DNA of 64,000 nucleotides from Aspergillus flavus (Eukaryota > Ascomycota > Eurotiomycetes > Eurotiales > Aspergillaceae): assembly GCF_009017415.1 (NCBI RefSeq), contig NC_092409.1, forward strand, positions 6,200,001-6,264,000, written 5' to 3'. Positions 42,070-54,019 of this stretch are shown here, one piece after another; within the stretch, counting starts at the first letter, position 1; every line of letters starts with the position of its first letter. The notes under the pieces are model-generated. The model did not search any database and was not told the origin of the DNA. It saw only the letters and a list, made by a program, of their open reading frames with translations. Position numbers and translations under genes: made by a program.

Positions 42070-44088
42070 ATGGCAGACAGCGAAGTGCCCGGCATTTCTC
42101 TAACCGATCATGGTACTCCCCCAGGAACAGTTCTTCTTATCAAAGGCAAGAAGGCCTTTTCTACTTCGACGGGACACCTCTGACATACATGTAGATGATG
42201 GAGGAAACGAGACTCATGGACAACGAAGGATCGTTCTCAGCCCACTTCCATCCAGTGACCCTAACGAGCCATTGGTAAGTCTAGCCTCCCAGAAACGACT
42301 GCCGTCCACTGATAGGGGATACAGAATTGGAGCACTGCACGAAAAGCATGCAATTTCACGCTCGTATTAGCAGTAACGTGTCTTATTTTCACGGCGTCTG
42401 TGGTCCTTTCATATACTATATAGGATGTATGAACGACTAATCTGAGTTCGTTGAACAGGCTCTCCATCCAACAGATATTCTGGCAGTTGATGGTGGTCGA
42501 CTTGAACGTTACTTACGCACAGCTAAACAATGCGATGTCGGTGAACTTCGTTGGACTCGCAATGGGATGTGTATTTTTCATTCCATTCGCGAAGAAGTTT
42601 GGCCGGAGACCAGTGTATCTAATCTCAACGGCATTGATGCTGGTCACCTCCTTTTGGGCGGCGGAGATCAAAACCATCGCAGAGCTATATATCACCAACC
42701 TCTTACAGGGACTCGCTGGGGCAACGAACGAGGCTATTGTTCAGATCACCGTGAGTCTTCCGGTTACCTCTACTCAGGAACGGTGGGCTTACAACTCTTA
42801 CTATCAGATTGCAGACCTCTTCTTCGTGCATCACCGTGGCGGAATGAATGCGTTGTACATGACCATGATGATGATCGGAGTAAGTCTCCCCTGTGCTCAT
42901 CACCTCCCACACACACTCAGCTAACATCGTGTCAGAGCTTCCTCACCCCCATGGCTGCCGGGGCTCAGGCGACAAGACAGGGTTGGCGATGGTCCTACCG
43001 TACAATGGGTATTTTCAATGCGGTTATCTTTGTCCTTTTCATCGTCTTTTACGAGGAGTCGAAGTATACCCCTACCATCGAAGGAGTAACGCCCACCGCT
43101 AGGCCTACGGATGGCGCGCAGCAAATTCCTGCTGATGAGTCTGGCAACAAGTCACTTGTCAAAGCTGCCACCAGAGCTGAGGAGCATAGCATCAGTGGAC
43201 CTCCATTAGATCACATTATCCCTATGAAGACATGGGCACAGAGACTGTCCCTGGTAACCTATACACAGGAACCCATCTGGCCATACTTCTATCGCCCCAT
43301 CGAGATCCTTTTCACATTTCCTGCCGTCCTCTGCTGTGGTCTGCAGTATGCATGCGGGGTGATATGGCTTACAATTCTTTCAAGTGTGATCGCTCTAGTA
43401 TTCCCCCTTCCCCCATATGAGTTCACTCCTGAGCAAATCGGTTACATGAGTGTTGGTCCGTTTATCGGTAACTTGATCGGCTCATTTTACGGCGGCTTCC
43501 TTGGAGACTGGTCGATTAAGTACTTTTCTGGACGGAATTCCGGATACTACGAGCCCGAGATGCGTCTGTACATTCTACACCTCCCGGCAGTGGCCTTGTG
43601 CGGCGGTCTCATTATGTTTGGAGTAACCATTGACAGGGTATGTCTACCAAACCATCGTTCTCTACTACTTAGCGTCGAACTCACGTCTCACAGGGTATGC
43701 ACTGGATTTTACCCAGTATCGCTGGAGCCCTCTTTGGCTTCGGGCTCGGCAGTATCAGCGACGCATGTCTGACTCTAGTTATCGATAGCTACATGGAGGT
43801 AAGCCGCAGTTTGACTTTTGTCCTTAACCGTCGATTAGTACTAATTGCGAGCAGATCACGGGTGATGCGTTCACGGGCGTGGCCTTCCTAAGAAATGCTT
43901 TTAGTATTGGCATACCATTCGCCATCAGTCCTTGGATGGAGCATAGCGGCTTGACGAAGATGTTCGTCGCCTGTGGGTTTATCAGCTTGGGAGTCACCTT
44001 GACATTATTGGGCATGGTCATGTACGGAAAGCGCATTCGACGCGCGACGGCGAAACGATATCATCAGATGGCTAGCAAAAGTGGATGA
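42070..44088 (+). CDS. MFS transporter, 12-TM, eight exons
   Basis: Eight exons (42070-42145, 42195-42274, 42325-42395, 42459-42750, 42808-42879, 42936-43637, 43694-43798, 43855-44088) give 543 residues. The N-terminus carries the fungal block RIVLSPLPSSDPNEPLNWS; the first membrane helices follow, then FAKKFGRRPVYLI (loop 2-3 motif), TNLLQGLAGATNEAIVQ (helix 4), and IADLFFVHHRGGMNALY. A charged central loop of about 80 residues separates the halves. Intron 1 is GC-AG (AAAG/GCAAGA...TGTAG); the frame supports no alternative. Intron 4 (42751-42807) is 57 nt, without a stop in frame, so its retention would add 19 residues. Right-hand end of the metabolic group: likely uptake of the substrate or export of a product. 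Confidence 0.9.
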
Positions 44089-44687
44089 CTTGCAGGTCAT
44101 AGCTTGGTAGACTATATGACCTGTCGATTGATTGCAGCTGATGTTATCTGTGTGTGGCCAGAATGGGGATACATTTTTATTGACAAGAATATAAGCACAA
44201 GGATTTGCGTATTGCCATTTGAATTAGTATGATGAAGGTTGACATCACCGCATAGTAGACCTTGCAGATTGAGTGCCATGATCCTTCTCAAGATTTAGTA
44301 TACATGTTTATGCCAATGACACGCAGACGCCGTGCAAAGACCCCTGGAAAATATTAAAGGTTGTATACAACGGCCAGGGTTCACAATGATGAAACATGTC
44401 TAGGTCACACCATCGTAGCACGAAACACGAGCATGCCAGAATCTCCATGATAAACCTTCTTTTTCATTATGGCCTACTTCAGTGTCCTAAGTAACAGCTC
44501 TTCGTTCCAAATTTAGAAATGGCCCCACGCAGTACTAACAGTGTTCCAAACTCGTCCATCCTATAGTAAAGTTTGATTGTCCAGCCTGTAACATCCCGCA
44601 CATAGGAAATATAGCATGATACACCCTCTGTTCGATGCTCAATGGCTGCCCCGGGAAATACATAGGCCGATACTACAGGGAAGAGCA
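44089..44687. other. Spacer between convergent genes
   Basis: Holds the 3' flanks of the MFS gene (plus) and of the 6-Cys secreted-protein gene (minus). No open frame of note. Confidence 0.5.
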
Positions 44688-45146
44688 TCATTGTTGCTTG
44701 GGAATGCTGCAATCCGCAGGCTCACTAGGCTGCGACGGATCAAAGCGACAGGATCCCTCCGTACACTTTCTAGATTAATACATCTATCTGGCAGCGAATA
44801 ACTTGGGGAGTCCTCTCACCTTATTCAAACACTTTTTGCTAGTCCACTTCCCCCCAATCTTCTTTTTGCAGGTTGGCTTGCGTGTCCTGGTATCGCATGT
44901 CTTTCACGTATTAGCTGTAAGGTTCATGATGGCACAGGTAGCATGGCTTACACCGTAGAGCATCCCAGATTGTCCCAGCTTGTTAGCATCAGTGGGCCCG
45001 ACGTTTTTGTCACTAACGCCGTTGCCATCACCTGGGGGCGAAACTACAATTTCGGGGATAACGCCAGTGTTATGGGGTCCTCCAGGTTGGGCAGACACAG
45101 TGGCAACTGCAGCGAGGAGTATCACAGAGATAAGACTGGCTTTCAT
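44688..45146 (-). CDS. Cationic 6-cysteine secreted protein precursor
   Basis: Three exons (45146-44952, 44900-44820, 44765-44688) give 117 residues. The start at 45146 opens a signal peptide (MKASLISVILLAAVATVSA); a Gly/Pro/Asp-rich, cysteine-free pro-region of about 45 residues follows. Exons 2 and 3 encode the cysteine part: first a very Lys-rich segment (TCKKKIGGKW, SKKCLNK), then CTEGSCRF and ADCSIPKQQ, six cysteines in all. Both acceptors are of the weak AAAG type, but the phases are 0 on every edge and the cysteine frame stays open only with these joins. Lys-rich, six-Cys secreted peptides with an acidic pro-part recall fungal antifungal proteins of the PAF/AFP kind; no specific match is claimed. 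Confidence 0.55.
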
Positions 45147-46692
45147 GTTGGAATAATTGATGATTGTGGAAATAGAGCTCGTAGGCCGCAAGAGGAGACG
45201 AAGAGATAACAGAAGAGGTGGATGGAGAGATTGACGATTTACATATCGCTGTAAAGGGGAGATGGACTGTCTTAAATAGCAGAGTTGAGATAATCGTATA
45301 CCGAGTAAGGCGATGCAGATTTTGAACGGGGCACTCGATAGTTTGTACCTTCCTTTGAGGAGTATCCTGCTGATTGAACTTCATGTAATTGTGCTACACA
45401 AGCCATTTTGTGTGCCACGAGATATATCAGAACAGCAAATCGCAGGCTGTGCGCTGGTTAAACAGGAAACCAAAGTTTGACGCCCGGTAAACCGCTGCTT
45501 TGTGGCTCTTCAAGCGTCCAAGAGGTAGACTTGTCGGGCGATGGCCCGTGTGTCACCCCCTTATTCAGACTAATATACTCCAGCCTTGCGACCTCTATCC
45601 GATTGACTATCCCGGGGCCATTGGCTATATCAGGACTAGGTACAGCATAACCTTGCAAGAGGTTTATTCGTACGGGCCCTATGTTCAGCACCTAAGCGTG
45701 ACTCGCACCTCCTCGCGGTGCTCAGAGCTAGTAGATATAATCAACCTTAGAGAAGGAGGTTGTCCTGACGGCAGAAATGGAGGGTTTACAAACCGTAGCC
45801 TCTCGGGCGAAAACGTCCAAGAGTCGACGATCATATGAATGCCATTGAACCACACTGTTATGGTTATATCTGTAGTATAAAAGGACTCAGTTGGTGGAAC
45901 AGTAACATGCTCAGGGCTTGACCACCTGCACTTGGTCTCCTTGGATACTGGGATTAAGCTATTCGCTGAGCAGGGTCAACGATGTCATTCTTTTCCGGAG
46001 CATGTCCGCGATGCGTAGCCCAGTCGGCGGTCCTTGTGCCGATTGCGGTATTCCCATCGAGACGATTGCAGTTGTATAGGCTCGGATCTTGTTTCAGGTG
46101 TTGTTGTATGACACTACGCGTGGTCAACCACAAGACCTCCTAAACAATGCACAATCACTACAAATGGATGTTGGCTTTGAGATTCTATGCAGATCGTCAT
46201 TTGAAGTGCTGGTTCTAGACTCTGGTATTCTAGGGGCTGTTCAACCGACCGTTCGAGACCTCATTCTTCGCAGCGCCAAATCATGAGCCAGAAACTTTAC
46301 ATCGATCTCTTGACATGTTGAAACCAGCTATGGAGAGGGTGTTCGTAATATCGGTAACCTATCCGGAAGTTTTAATCAGGTATTGGGTAGATCCAAACCC
46401 AGAAACGCATGTAGCCAGAGCTTCCTCGTTTGGCTGTGAGCCCAGGTCGATTCCCAACTCCGCGTCAGAACATGGATAAAGACAATATTGAAATGGTGGC
46501 TAGGAGATCATGGGTGATAGGAAATAGCAGTAATATGTGTAGTAACCGCAGTCGGTTCGGGGTTGAGGCTGAGGCTGTATTACGCATCCTTGCATTAGCC
46601 TCAGCCTTCTCCCTTTTTTCACCTTCCTATCCCTCCCCCCGCCATATCATACAAGACTTTGCTACCTAGGGTCATCAGTCAACTCCATCACT
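45147..46692. other. Gene-poor spacer
   Basis: About 1.5 kb. Open frames at 45500-45838 and 46089-46286 lack motifs and partners. A CT-rich run just before 46693 probably belongs to the promoter of the ankyrin pseudogene. Confidence 0.45.
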
Positions 46693-48230
46693 ATGTCGTC
46701 GGCCGACTCCAGCACCTTTCACACCCAAGGCGGGGCGATGTTTAACGGTAACCTCACAGCTAATCGCGACATCAACATACGTATGGAACTGAGCCACATC
46801 TCCTGAACCGGGCATTGACGACAAGGATATCCGTAGATAACATTACCACAATCCAACCGTTGGCACGTACTCTCCACCATTCGCTATTCATTTCATCTGA
46901 CACGTTCAAGCAGGTTCAAACCGAGCTTGCTCTTCTCGTAGCTCTCAACACCTTCAAGGAGAACTTGGAAAGTACCAATTCAAGCGATACACTACTCTCG
47001 GAACTTGACAAAGAACCACAAAACTGCAATTGGGTGCTACTCGATCTAGAAGCCCTCAAAGAACATTTTGAAAGTGTTGGGCCGGATACTCAGGTCACCT
47101 GGGAGCGCGAGGGATGGAAAATCGACGAAGTGGCAGAGATCCGAGCGAGGCTATCATCATATGTAGGGATGCTGAACTTGTGGAGCATCAATACGATCAA
47201 GTACGAAAGCACTGACCCGAGCCTTGGTGAGATGGGCTTGGATGTTGAACGGCTGTTCCCTAGGTCCTCGCAAGCACACGTTGAACAGATGTTGAAGATA
47301 TTCATCGACGAAGTCCGCAGCGGGAAACGGGAGGCATCAGTTGTTTCGAGTAACTCGCTTTCGCTAACTGGGAAGGAAGCCTGGAGGCAACTGCGTAAAA
47401 AATTAGAAGGGGTGGGAATTAGCCCAACACGTTTGCCCAGAATCGGACTTTCATTCGGACAACGCTTAAAAGAGCTATCGAGGAAGAGGGCCTTGGCGGA
47501 GATTTGCGGTTCGGCATTCATGACATGGATGAGTTAAACGAAGATATAGAGAGACATGATGAACCTCCGGCAACAGCAGCCACAGGAAGCACAGACACTG
47601 ACGCAGTATCGCAGGATAAGACCACCAATGGAAGACCCAAATCCGTCTTGCCATCGTGGGTAAGAAAGCCCACTCGAATTGCCAACATGCTGTACAAAGT
47701 GATTGACAGCGGAAACGAATTTATCTATTGTGCCGCCGACGGAGACTTGAATGCGTCAAGCAGAGGTTGGATCAGGGGGTGGATGTCAACATGAAAAAAG
47801 ATGCTGGAGAGACAGCACTTTCCCAGGCAGCCGCAAATGGGTTTGCCGATGTGGTTCGGTTTCTGGTAAATCATGGCGCGCACATCGACATACAGAACCG
47901 GAAGCACGAACCTCCCCTGGCCCAGGCCGCTAAGTACGGACACGAGGAGGTGGTTCGCGTGCTGCTCGAGCAGAGAGTGGACGTGAATCGAATCAATCAG
48001 AATGACGACAAAGATATGACCGCGGTGCATACGGCTGCGGAACATGGACAGGATGAAGTCGTCCGGCTCTTACTGGCAAATGGCGCGCATATTGATGTGA
48101 AGGATTTTCTGGAACATGACACCCCTGCATAAAGCTGCGAAAAGTGACCAGGTGAAGACGATGCAGATATTATTGAACCACGGTGCGAACCTAGGGGATG
48201 TCTGGCGTTACGCTGGTTCTAATTCATCAC
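46693..48230 (+). pseudogene. Ankyrin-repeat STAND/NLR-like gene, frameshifted
   Basis: Exon 1 (46693-46780) encodes a short Ser/Thr/Asn segment (QGGAMFNGNLTANRDINI), joined through intron 46781-46836 to a helical N-terminal domain of about 230 residues. That domain resembles accessory domains of fungal incompatibility-type proteins. About four ankyrin repeats then follow (GETALSQAAANGFADVVRFL, HEEVVRVLLEQ, QDEVVRLLLANGAHID and others). Reading passes through three frames. Breaks lie near 47421-47428, 47745-47749 and 48121-48127, and each is consistent with loss of one base. No NACHT or NB-ARC domain lies between the N-terminal part and the repeats. It reads as a decayed, recently functional gene; a set of assembly errors is the alternative. 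Confidence 0.72.
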
Positions 48231-49576
48231 ACGTTATCAGTAATTGGCAATACTCACTCACGTAGTACTTGACCTCGAACACAGTGTCATTGATATCTGC
48301 CCTAATGAAATGAGGTGCATATTGACCTTTCACTAGGAGTAAGCCTAGAATCCTCTACCGTGGTGTCCGCGCCAGATGATTATAGCAGAATCAATAGTCT
48401 AGCCTACGACAGGACCTACGAACAGGGATTTCAACGATGCTACATTAAACGATACAGTCGCCATAGACCAGAGGCTACTATGGTAGAACGGGGTTCATAG
48501 GTTCATAAATTGCTGCCGTGTATATCCCTCTTGTCAATAGTGATGTCGGGGATTTGGTCTTATCTATAACAGTGTCGGCGGGGCATCCATTAAGAATAGG
48601 TACTTTAAACATGGTATCGTCTTGTTGCTAAGTTATATAATTTAACTCATTGCTAGAACAACCAGATAAGGCGTTTAGGTAACCCTAACCGGGGCCTTGT
48701 TGAGTGGGACCTCAGTGCGGTCTTGTTCCGCGAATGCTTCTGTAAGCAACCGGAAGGAAACAGTATATGCATTTGAGTGCTCTGTGGATCCCTGATGTAA
48801 CCTCAGCCACACTTTGTTTCATGAACATTTTAGGTTGACGAGATCCACCTGGGATCTACGTTTGCTGTGAACGTCAAGAATACCGAGTCTGGACAAGCCA
48901 GCCATGGGCTGCCAAAGAGGGTAACCTTCACGCGAATAATCTACTCATCTAACATGCAAGGAGCTAGCTGAAGGTGGCTGTACATTTCTATTAGTCTTCA
49001 TGATTCCAACGAGACTAGCCCATTCTCGGCTGAGAGGCAATGTAAGATACACAACCATCACGGCGACGGGTTTGGGCCAGCAGACGATGACATGGCAGAA
49101 GGATAATTTCCCTGCAGCTTCCCGCCGCTCAGCTTACCTTATTCGTTAGGAAAAGCCACGATTTAGAGACTAGAGAAAGGGATAACGAATCTCACTCAAG
49201 GTTGAGGTACGTATTCAAATGTCGTTTTCAGCTATCGCTACCTAAGCATTGCCATAGGTATGTAAATTGCTTAATAGATATAGATGCGATGATGAACTTA
49301 GGAGCGTCCAAGCATCTAGATTCAGGACCTCAAACTACAGCTAGTTCCCACGCGCACAATATTGGTTAGCTTCGTTGCTTGGCGTGTTGCGTGCCCAATG
49401 TTGAGAATGGGCTAGAATTAGAATCGTCACACTAGGCTCATAGCCTCATTTCTTTACCTCTAGCAATAGAGACATATAAAGCTAGACCTGCTCAGGTGTG
49501 GTTTGATCAATCTTCCACACGCATGATCGACTGTCAAGAGAATACCTCATTCAATTTTCCCAAATCAAGTTTCACC
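48231..49576. other. Gene-poor spacer
   Basis: AT-rich, with only short open frames. Nothing recognised between the ankyrin pseudogene and the TRI14-like gene. Confidence 0.5.
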
Positions 49577-50971
49577 ATGAGAGAATCACTCCAAACTTTC
49601 ATCTTTTCGATACTCCTCCTTGGATGCAACATTGCTCCCGCACACGCGAGAATACCAGCGTCCGCTTTCAGAAGTGGACGGTTGCGCTCTTACAATGATA
49701 CGCCGATATACAACCCAGGTATACATCATAGCCCAAGTACGGATGTGTTGGGAAACCTTGAGAATCATGGCTCAAGTGTTCAAGACGCGCCCAAAGCACC
49801 TACTTTGTCCTCTGGTAGGTTTAAAAGCTCTCCGCAACAGTACTATGATGCTCCTGCTTTGGAATATTTCACCAAAGAATGTATGGCTTTACCAAAGCTA
49901 ACCTTGCCGCAGATGCTGCCAAGCCTGGATGTCCTTCTCTCACGGGGAACATCACCGTCAATGCCTACCAATTGTATCCGGAACATGCCGACTTCGATGA
50001 CAATGACTGTCTAGTCTATCTAAGGTACGCGTTTCTCTAAGAGGCAATTTTCAGCACTTGGCATGAACTGACCTTGTCTTGTTCACACCTAAAGCGCCCT
50101 CTACAATAGCACTGTCGCTGTTTACGATCCTTACAAGAAGAAAATGGTGAATACTATACAGCTTCCGGGACTCTCTGGTGACCCGACACTCCACATGAGT
50201 GGCGTTGTGGTGGATCCTCAAGGTCTACTCTCGGTCATCGTGGATGCCGGCGCTGCCTTTGACACTCAAGGCCAAGATATTTCAGGCGACAACTTCCTGG
50301 TTAAGGTTGATCCAAGCCGTGGTCAGGTCCTTTGGAGAAAGAACCTTACTGAAGTAACGAATGGCGTGTACGGTGGCTACCAAGATGCTGCTCACGACAC
50401 TCGCGGCAACACCTTTGTCGTGGGCACTTTCCCGGCGAGCATCGTGAAGGTTGGTCCCAATGGCTCAACTGCCATTCCTTGGTACTTGCAGCCTCAGCCC
50501 AACCAAACAGTTCCTGGCCTCTCGGGACTTGCTGTCAAAGGTGACATACTGCTTGGTACGGATGGCTCCGATGGACAGCTGTACCGTTTCAACATGACAG
50601 ACGAAATGGGACACAAAATTCATGTTCCGCTGAGGGGCAGGAATGCGACTAGGATCGGTAATAGCTTGGATGGAATCCTTCTGCCAAAGCAATTCAATGG
50701 CACCGTATTGTTGGTCTCTGACACTACGGATGGAACCATTGTGCTCCGTTCAGCTGATGGACTGTGGACAAGTGCAGAGATGGTGGGAACAGTTCCCAAC
50801 CTGTATGCATCTCAGAACGGATTTTCAGTGGACAACGTGGAGATTGGCGGCAGCTTGTACTCGGTCACTGAATTCTTCCTTGATGAAAAAGTTCCGGGGA
50901 CTCTGGCAGGAAACCGAGCGCAGTTTCCCTTGGTTGATATCACACAGCAGGTGCTAAGATTGCTAAAGTAG
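49577..50971 (+). CDS. TRI14-like secreted beta-propeller protein
   Basis: Exon 1 starts at 49577 with a signal peptide (MRESLQTFIFSILLLGC). Exon 2 (49898-50024) encodes a Cys-containing segment (PGCPSLTGNITV, DFDDNDCLVYL), joined by intron 50025-50094 to exon 3 (50095-50971) with the repeat-rich body: VDPQGLLSVIVDAGAAFDTQ, YGGYQDAAHDTRGNTFVVG, GLSGLAVKGDILLGTDG. This matches the TRI14-like family of fungal proteins, predicted six-bladed propellers named after a gene in the Fusarium trichothecene cluster that is not needed for toxin synthesis. The first join is uncertain: intron 49815-49897 gives 413 residues in frame, but the exon also reads well to FTKE near 49880 and would then need a 1-nt shift. 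Many N-glycosylation sequons. No trichothecene genes are nearby. Confidence 0.72.
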
Positions 50972-52522
50972 TCCAAGGGCATGGGCTTATAGACCTCACG
51001 CCGATTCCTTTAGGCACAACCTTCTGTGTTGAACTAGGTGTCAGGAACGTTTATTCTGGCTTTGTGTTTCCCATCGTTTGTCCCGATACAGTGGTACTAT
51101 CTGTTGCAGTGGAAAGATAGATCATTAGACAAAAATAAAGATTACAAGGGTTAGAGTCGCAATATCAATTATTTTTGCTCCCACTCTTTGTATCAAAACT
51201 CTCGCCGGAATTAAATCATACGAATGGAATCGGCTAACGACGACAACTAGTATGTTCAACTTGTAGTTGAGTGGATTCAACTATAATCGTAGAACACCTT
51301 TCCATGAAGACAAATCTATGGGTTAGTTTGAACATGCGATGTAATCCGCGTGCAAACGATCCTGTACTGGCATCTACTCATCTATGACACATATGTGGAT
51401 ATCTAAATATCTGCAGGATAGAGATAGAAAATTGCAGCAAGGAGAAAGTTTTCGTCAGGTCTAAACTTGTAGAGAAACTGGTACCGGATCCGCGGTCCAG
51501 AAGAGGCGGTACAACCACGGCATTTGACCACACCATGTAGTATAAATTAATTTCTAGTGGTGTATAATGACTGCCTTGTTCGGAGCATACGCGAGGAATA
51601 CAGAGTTGGTGTAGAGAAAGAATCCTGGGTGTGGTATCATTGGTGAAAAGCCTAAAGCTACCTAACTGTGACTTGTATCACTGCTGGGTTAATCGCAAGA
51701 ATCGCGCCATTAACGGCTTCCAGACCAGTCCCGGCTCCACAGACGGGAGTTTTTAGGTAGGTAACGTGGAAGGATTCGACGGGAGAAGCAGAATTGTTCT
51801 AGATGTTCGAAGGATTTCTTGGCTATCTGTTTTTTGGGTCCGTGTATTTTGCCACCTAGCCCGGCTCGCGATTGATAATCAGATTATTGTATGCAAGTAT
51901 GATCCACATATTCTGACATATGCAGGGCTTGAGGTTAGACAGTTCTAGTATGTGGGTACCTGAATCGAGAGCCTGCAGCGGAATTAATTCCTAATAATCG
52001 TAAACTGATGGCTGAGCACTTGGAATGGCCTCAGTGGTGAGCTGATCATTGCATCTCATACCCCAAAGCCACCGCATTTCAGCACGTTGTCAAGGTACAG
52101 CACGAGCTACAATGGAATTGATGTATACCATAAGAAAGGGGTGCTGACTCCGGAGAGAAGGCTAAGGCACTCGCAGGAGCATGTTGTACAACGAATCCAA
52201 AGCAAATACAATGGATGCGTGACGAAGTCAATATACTTGTCTGTCGTCAAAGTTCCCCTGTCTGCCTCTATCAGATGATAATAGTTTCAGGTTATGCCAA
52301 GGAATATAACATGGTATCATTTTAGGTACATCAAGCGGGCCTCTGTGTCCTGTAATAATGGAGCCCAGTCATCACTGTATAAGCGGTAAAGGTAGCTGAC
52401 ATACTTCATATCCCTTCTATATAATACTCCTCCTGGGCAGGCCACCGTGGTCGTTGTCCCTCACCATCCGCTGTATACTTGTTACCTCAATATATGCTGC
52501 ACATCCTATAGTACTGCCCAAT
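50972..52522. other. Gene-poor spacer
   Basis: About 1.5 kb with no open frame showing a motif. The last 60 nt, with a TATATAATACT word near 52420, probably hold the promoter of the quercetinase-like pseudogene. Confidence 0.45.
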
Positions 52523-53704
52523 ATGAAGAGCCCATTTGTCGGATGGATGCTATCCATTATCTTGCTGACCCCTTTTGCTGCGACAAACGGTCTTCCCTCT
52601 AACAGCAGCATCATCGTTGATACGGCGCCCAATTCTGTGCGTCCATATGTCCTTCCGAAATATAAGGGAGATGCAATAAAGCTTACCTCGTCCCAAACGA
52701 TCCGCTTCTCCATCACCGCCAACTCGTCCGACGGTGCCTTTTCGTTGCTGCAACATAACGGCAAAGCTTCAGGCTGGTTATCAGCTCGGCCACACACTCA
52801 TGGAGTGACACACGAGCATCTCTACTGCACCCGTGGGCGTTGTCAGCTCTAGGGACAGAAGAATGCCACCAATTCCAGCCACGAGGCGCGTGTCTCTACA
52901 CCTGGTGATTACGGCAATATCCCCCCAGGTTCCATCCACACATTCCAGCTGGTCGATCCTGACTCACAACTTACGCATGTCTTCCATCCTGGCGGTTTCG
53001 AGAAACTCTTCAAGGTCTTCAGCCAAGGAGACCACGATACCCATGGCATCAGCGCACCCTATGTTCCCATTCCAGATGATCCTTCCCCCTTCGGGCCGAT
53101 GACGCCCCGGGAATACAACCTCCTCGTCTCGTAGGACCTGTACGCAGCACCAGAGGAGGAATATATTCCAAGGCGCGACTTTATGAATGGCACAGCTGGT
53201 GAAGGCAAGCAGTCTTGGCACGATGGGCCGAACACCCCTCCCGACGATTCGATGACTCCATACTTCGTTGCCAAAGATTACGGCCCGAAATATCTCAACA
53301 CTGACATCGGTTACAAGGTTATCCAGCCGCTCGCAACCCCCACACAAACAGAAGGGAATTTTACCATGGGAACCATTATCATGTCAAGTAAGCTGACGAA
53401 CGAGTCCGTCTCGACGGCGACATTGCCGCATCACTTTGCTCTCCAAATGGAGGAGGGCCAGCTTGCTTTCCAGGTACAGGGCTATGAGTTGGTGCATTTG
53501 TTGCATGGTGATGTGGCGTTTGTCCCCGCCGGGGTGTCCTTTTCATACTATGCTACTGTGCCCTATACCAAGTTTATGTATATGAATGCAGGAAGTAAGG
53601 GGTTGGATTACCAGTTATTGAGGAGGAGCGTGTCCTGGGACTTTCCCGCATATCCCATATCTCCCGGGTTTAAGGCTAACATTACTGGAAGCAAGTTTAC
53701 CTAG
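52523..53704 (+). pseudogene. Quercetin 2,3-dioxygenase (bicupin) with two in-frame TAG codons
   Basis: A single continuous frame of 394 codons from 52523 matches secreted quercetinases along its whole length, with a signal peptide (MKSPFVGWMLSIILL...). The first cupin has the metal-ligand motif HTH-x4-E (PHTHGVTHEHLYC) and the fourth ligand His in PPGSIHTFQ; the second cupin has LVHLLHGDVAFVPAGV. The enzyme would cleave flavonols using copper and oxygen, releasing carbon monoxide. Two TAG codons interrupt the frame, at 52850-52852 (after GRCQL, where the family has Trp) and 53132-53134 (before DLYAAPEEEY). No intron removes either stop. Both can arise by CpA to TpA change, the preferred RIP context. 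Everything else is intact, so inactivation looks recent. Confidence 0.85.
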
Positions 53705-54019
53705 CTGTGATTACTGTTACCGGACATGGACTGCAGGCCTGTGTCCTCCTCCTGTGTGTGTCTGTGAATATCATAGCCCCCGATGTGAACTGGTCCAATT
53801 GAACCGAGTTGTGCGAGGCATAGCTACCAGCTCATGTTGTTTATGTAGCTACAATTAGGATGTTACATATACAACCCCATAGAAGATCAGTGAATACCTC
53901 GCAGGGGCTTCACATCGGAGTCAATGTTCTGTACTTCCCTTCCTAATCATGGTATTACTTATACTCGTATATGCTGCAGTTCCATGCAGCCAGTACCCTA
54001 CTAGGTCTTTACGAACATG
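53705..54019. other. Spacer between convergent genes
   Basis: Short 3'-to-3' gap between the quercetinase pseudogene and the minus-strand membrane-protein gene. Nothing recognised. Confidence 0.5.
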
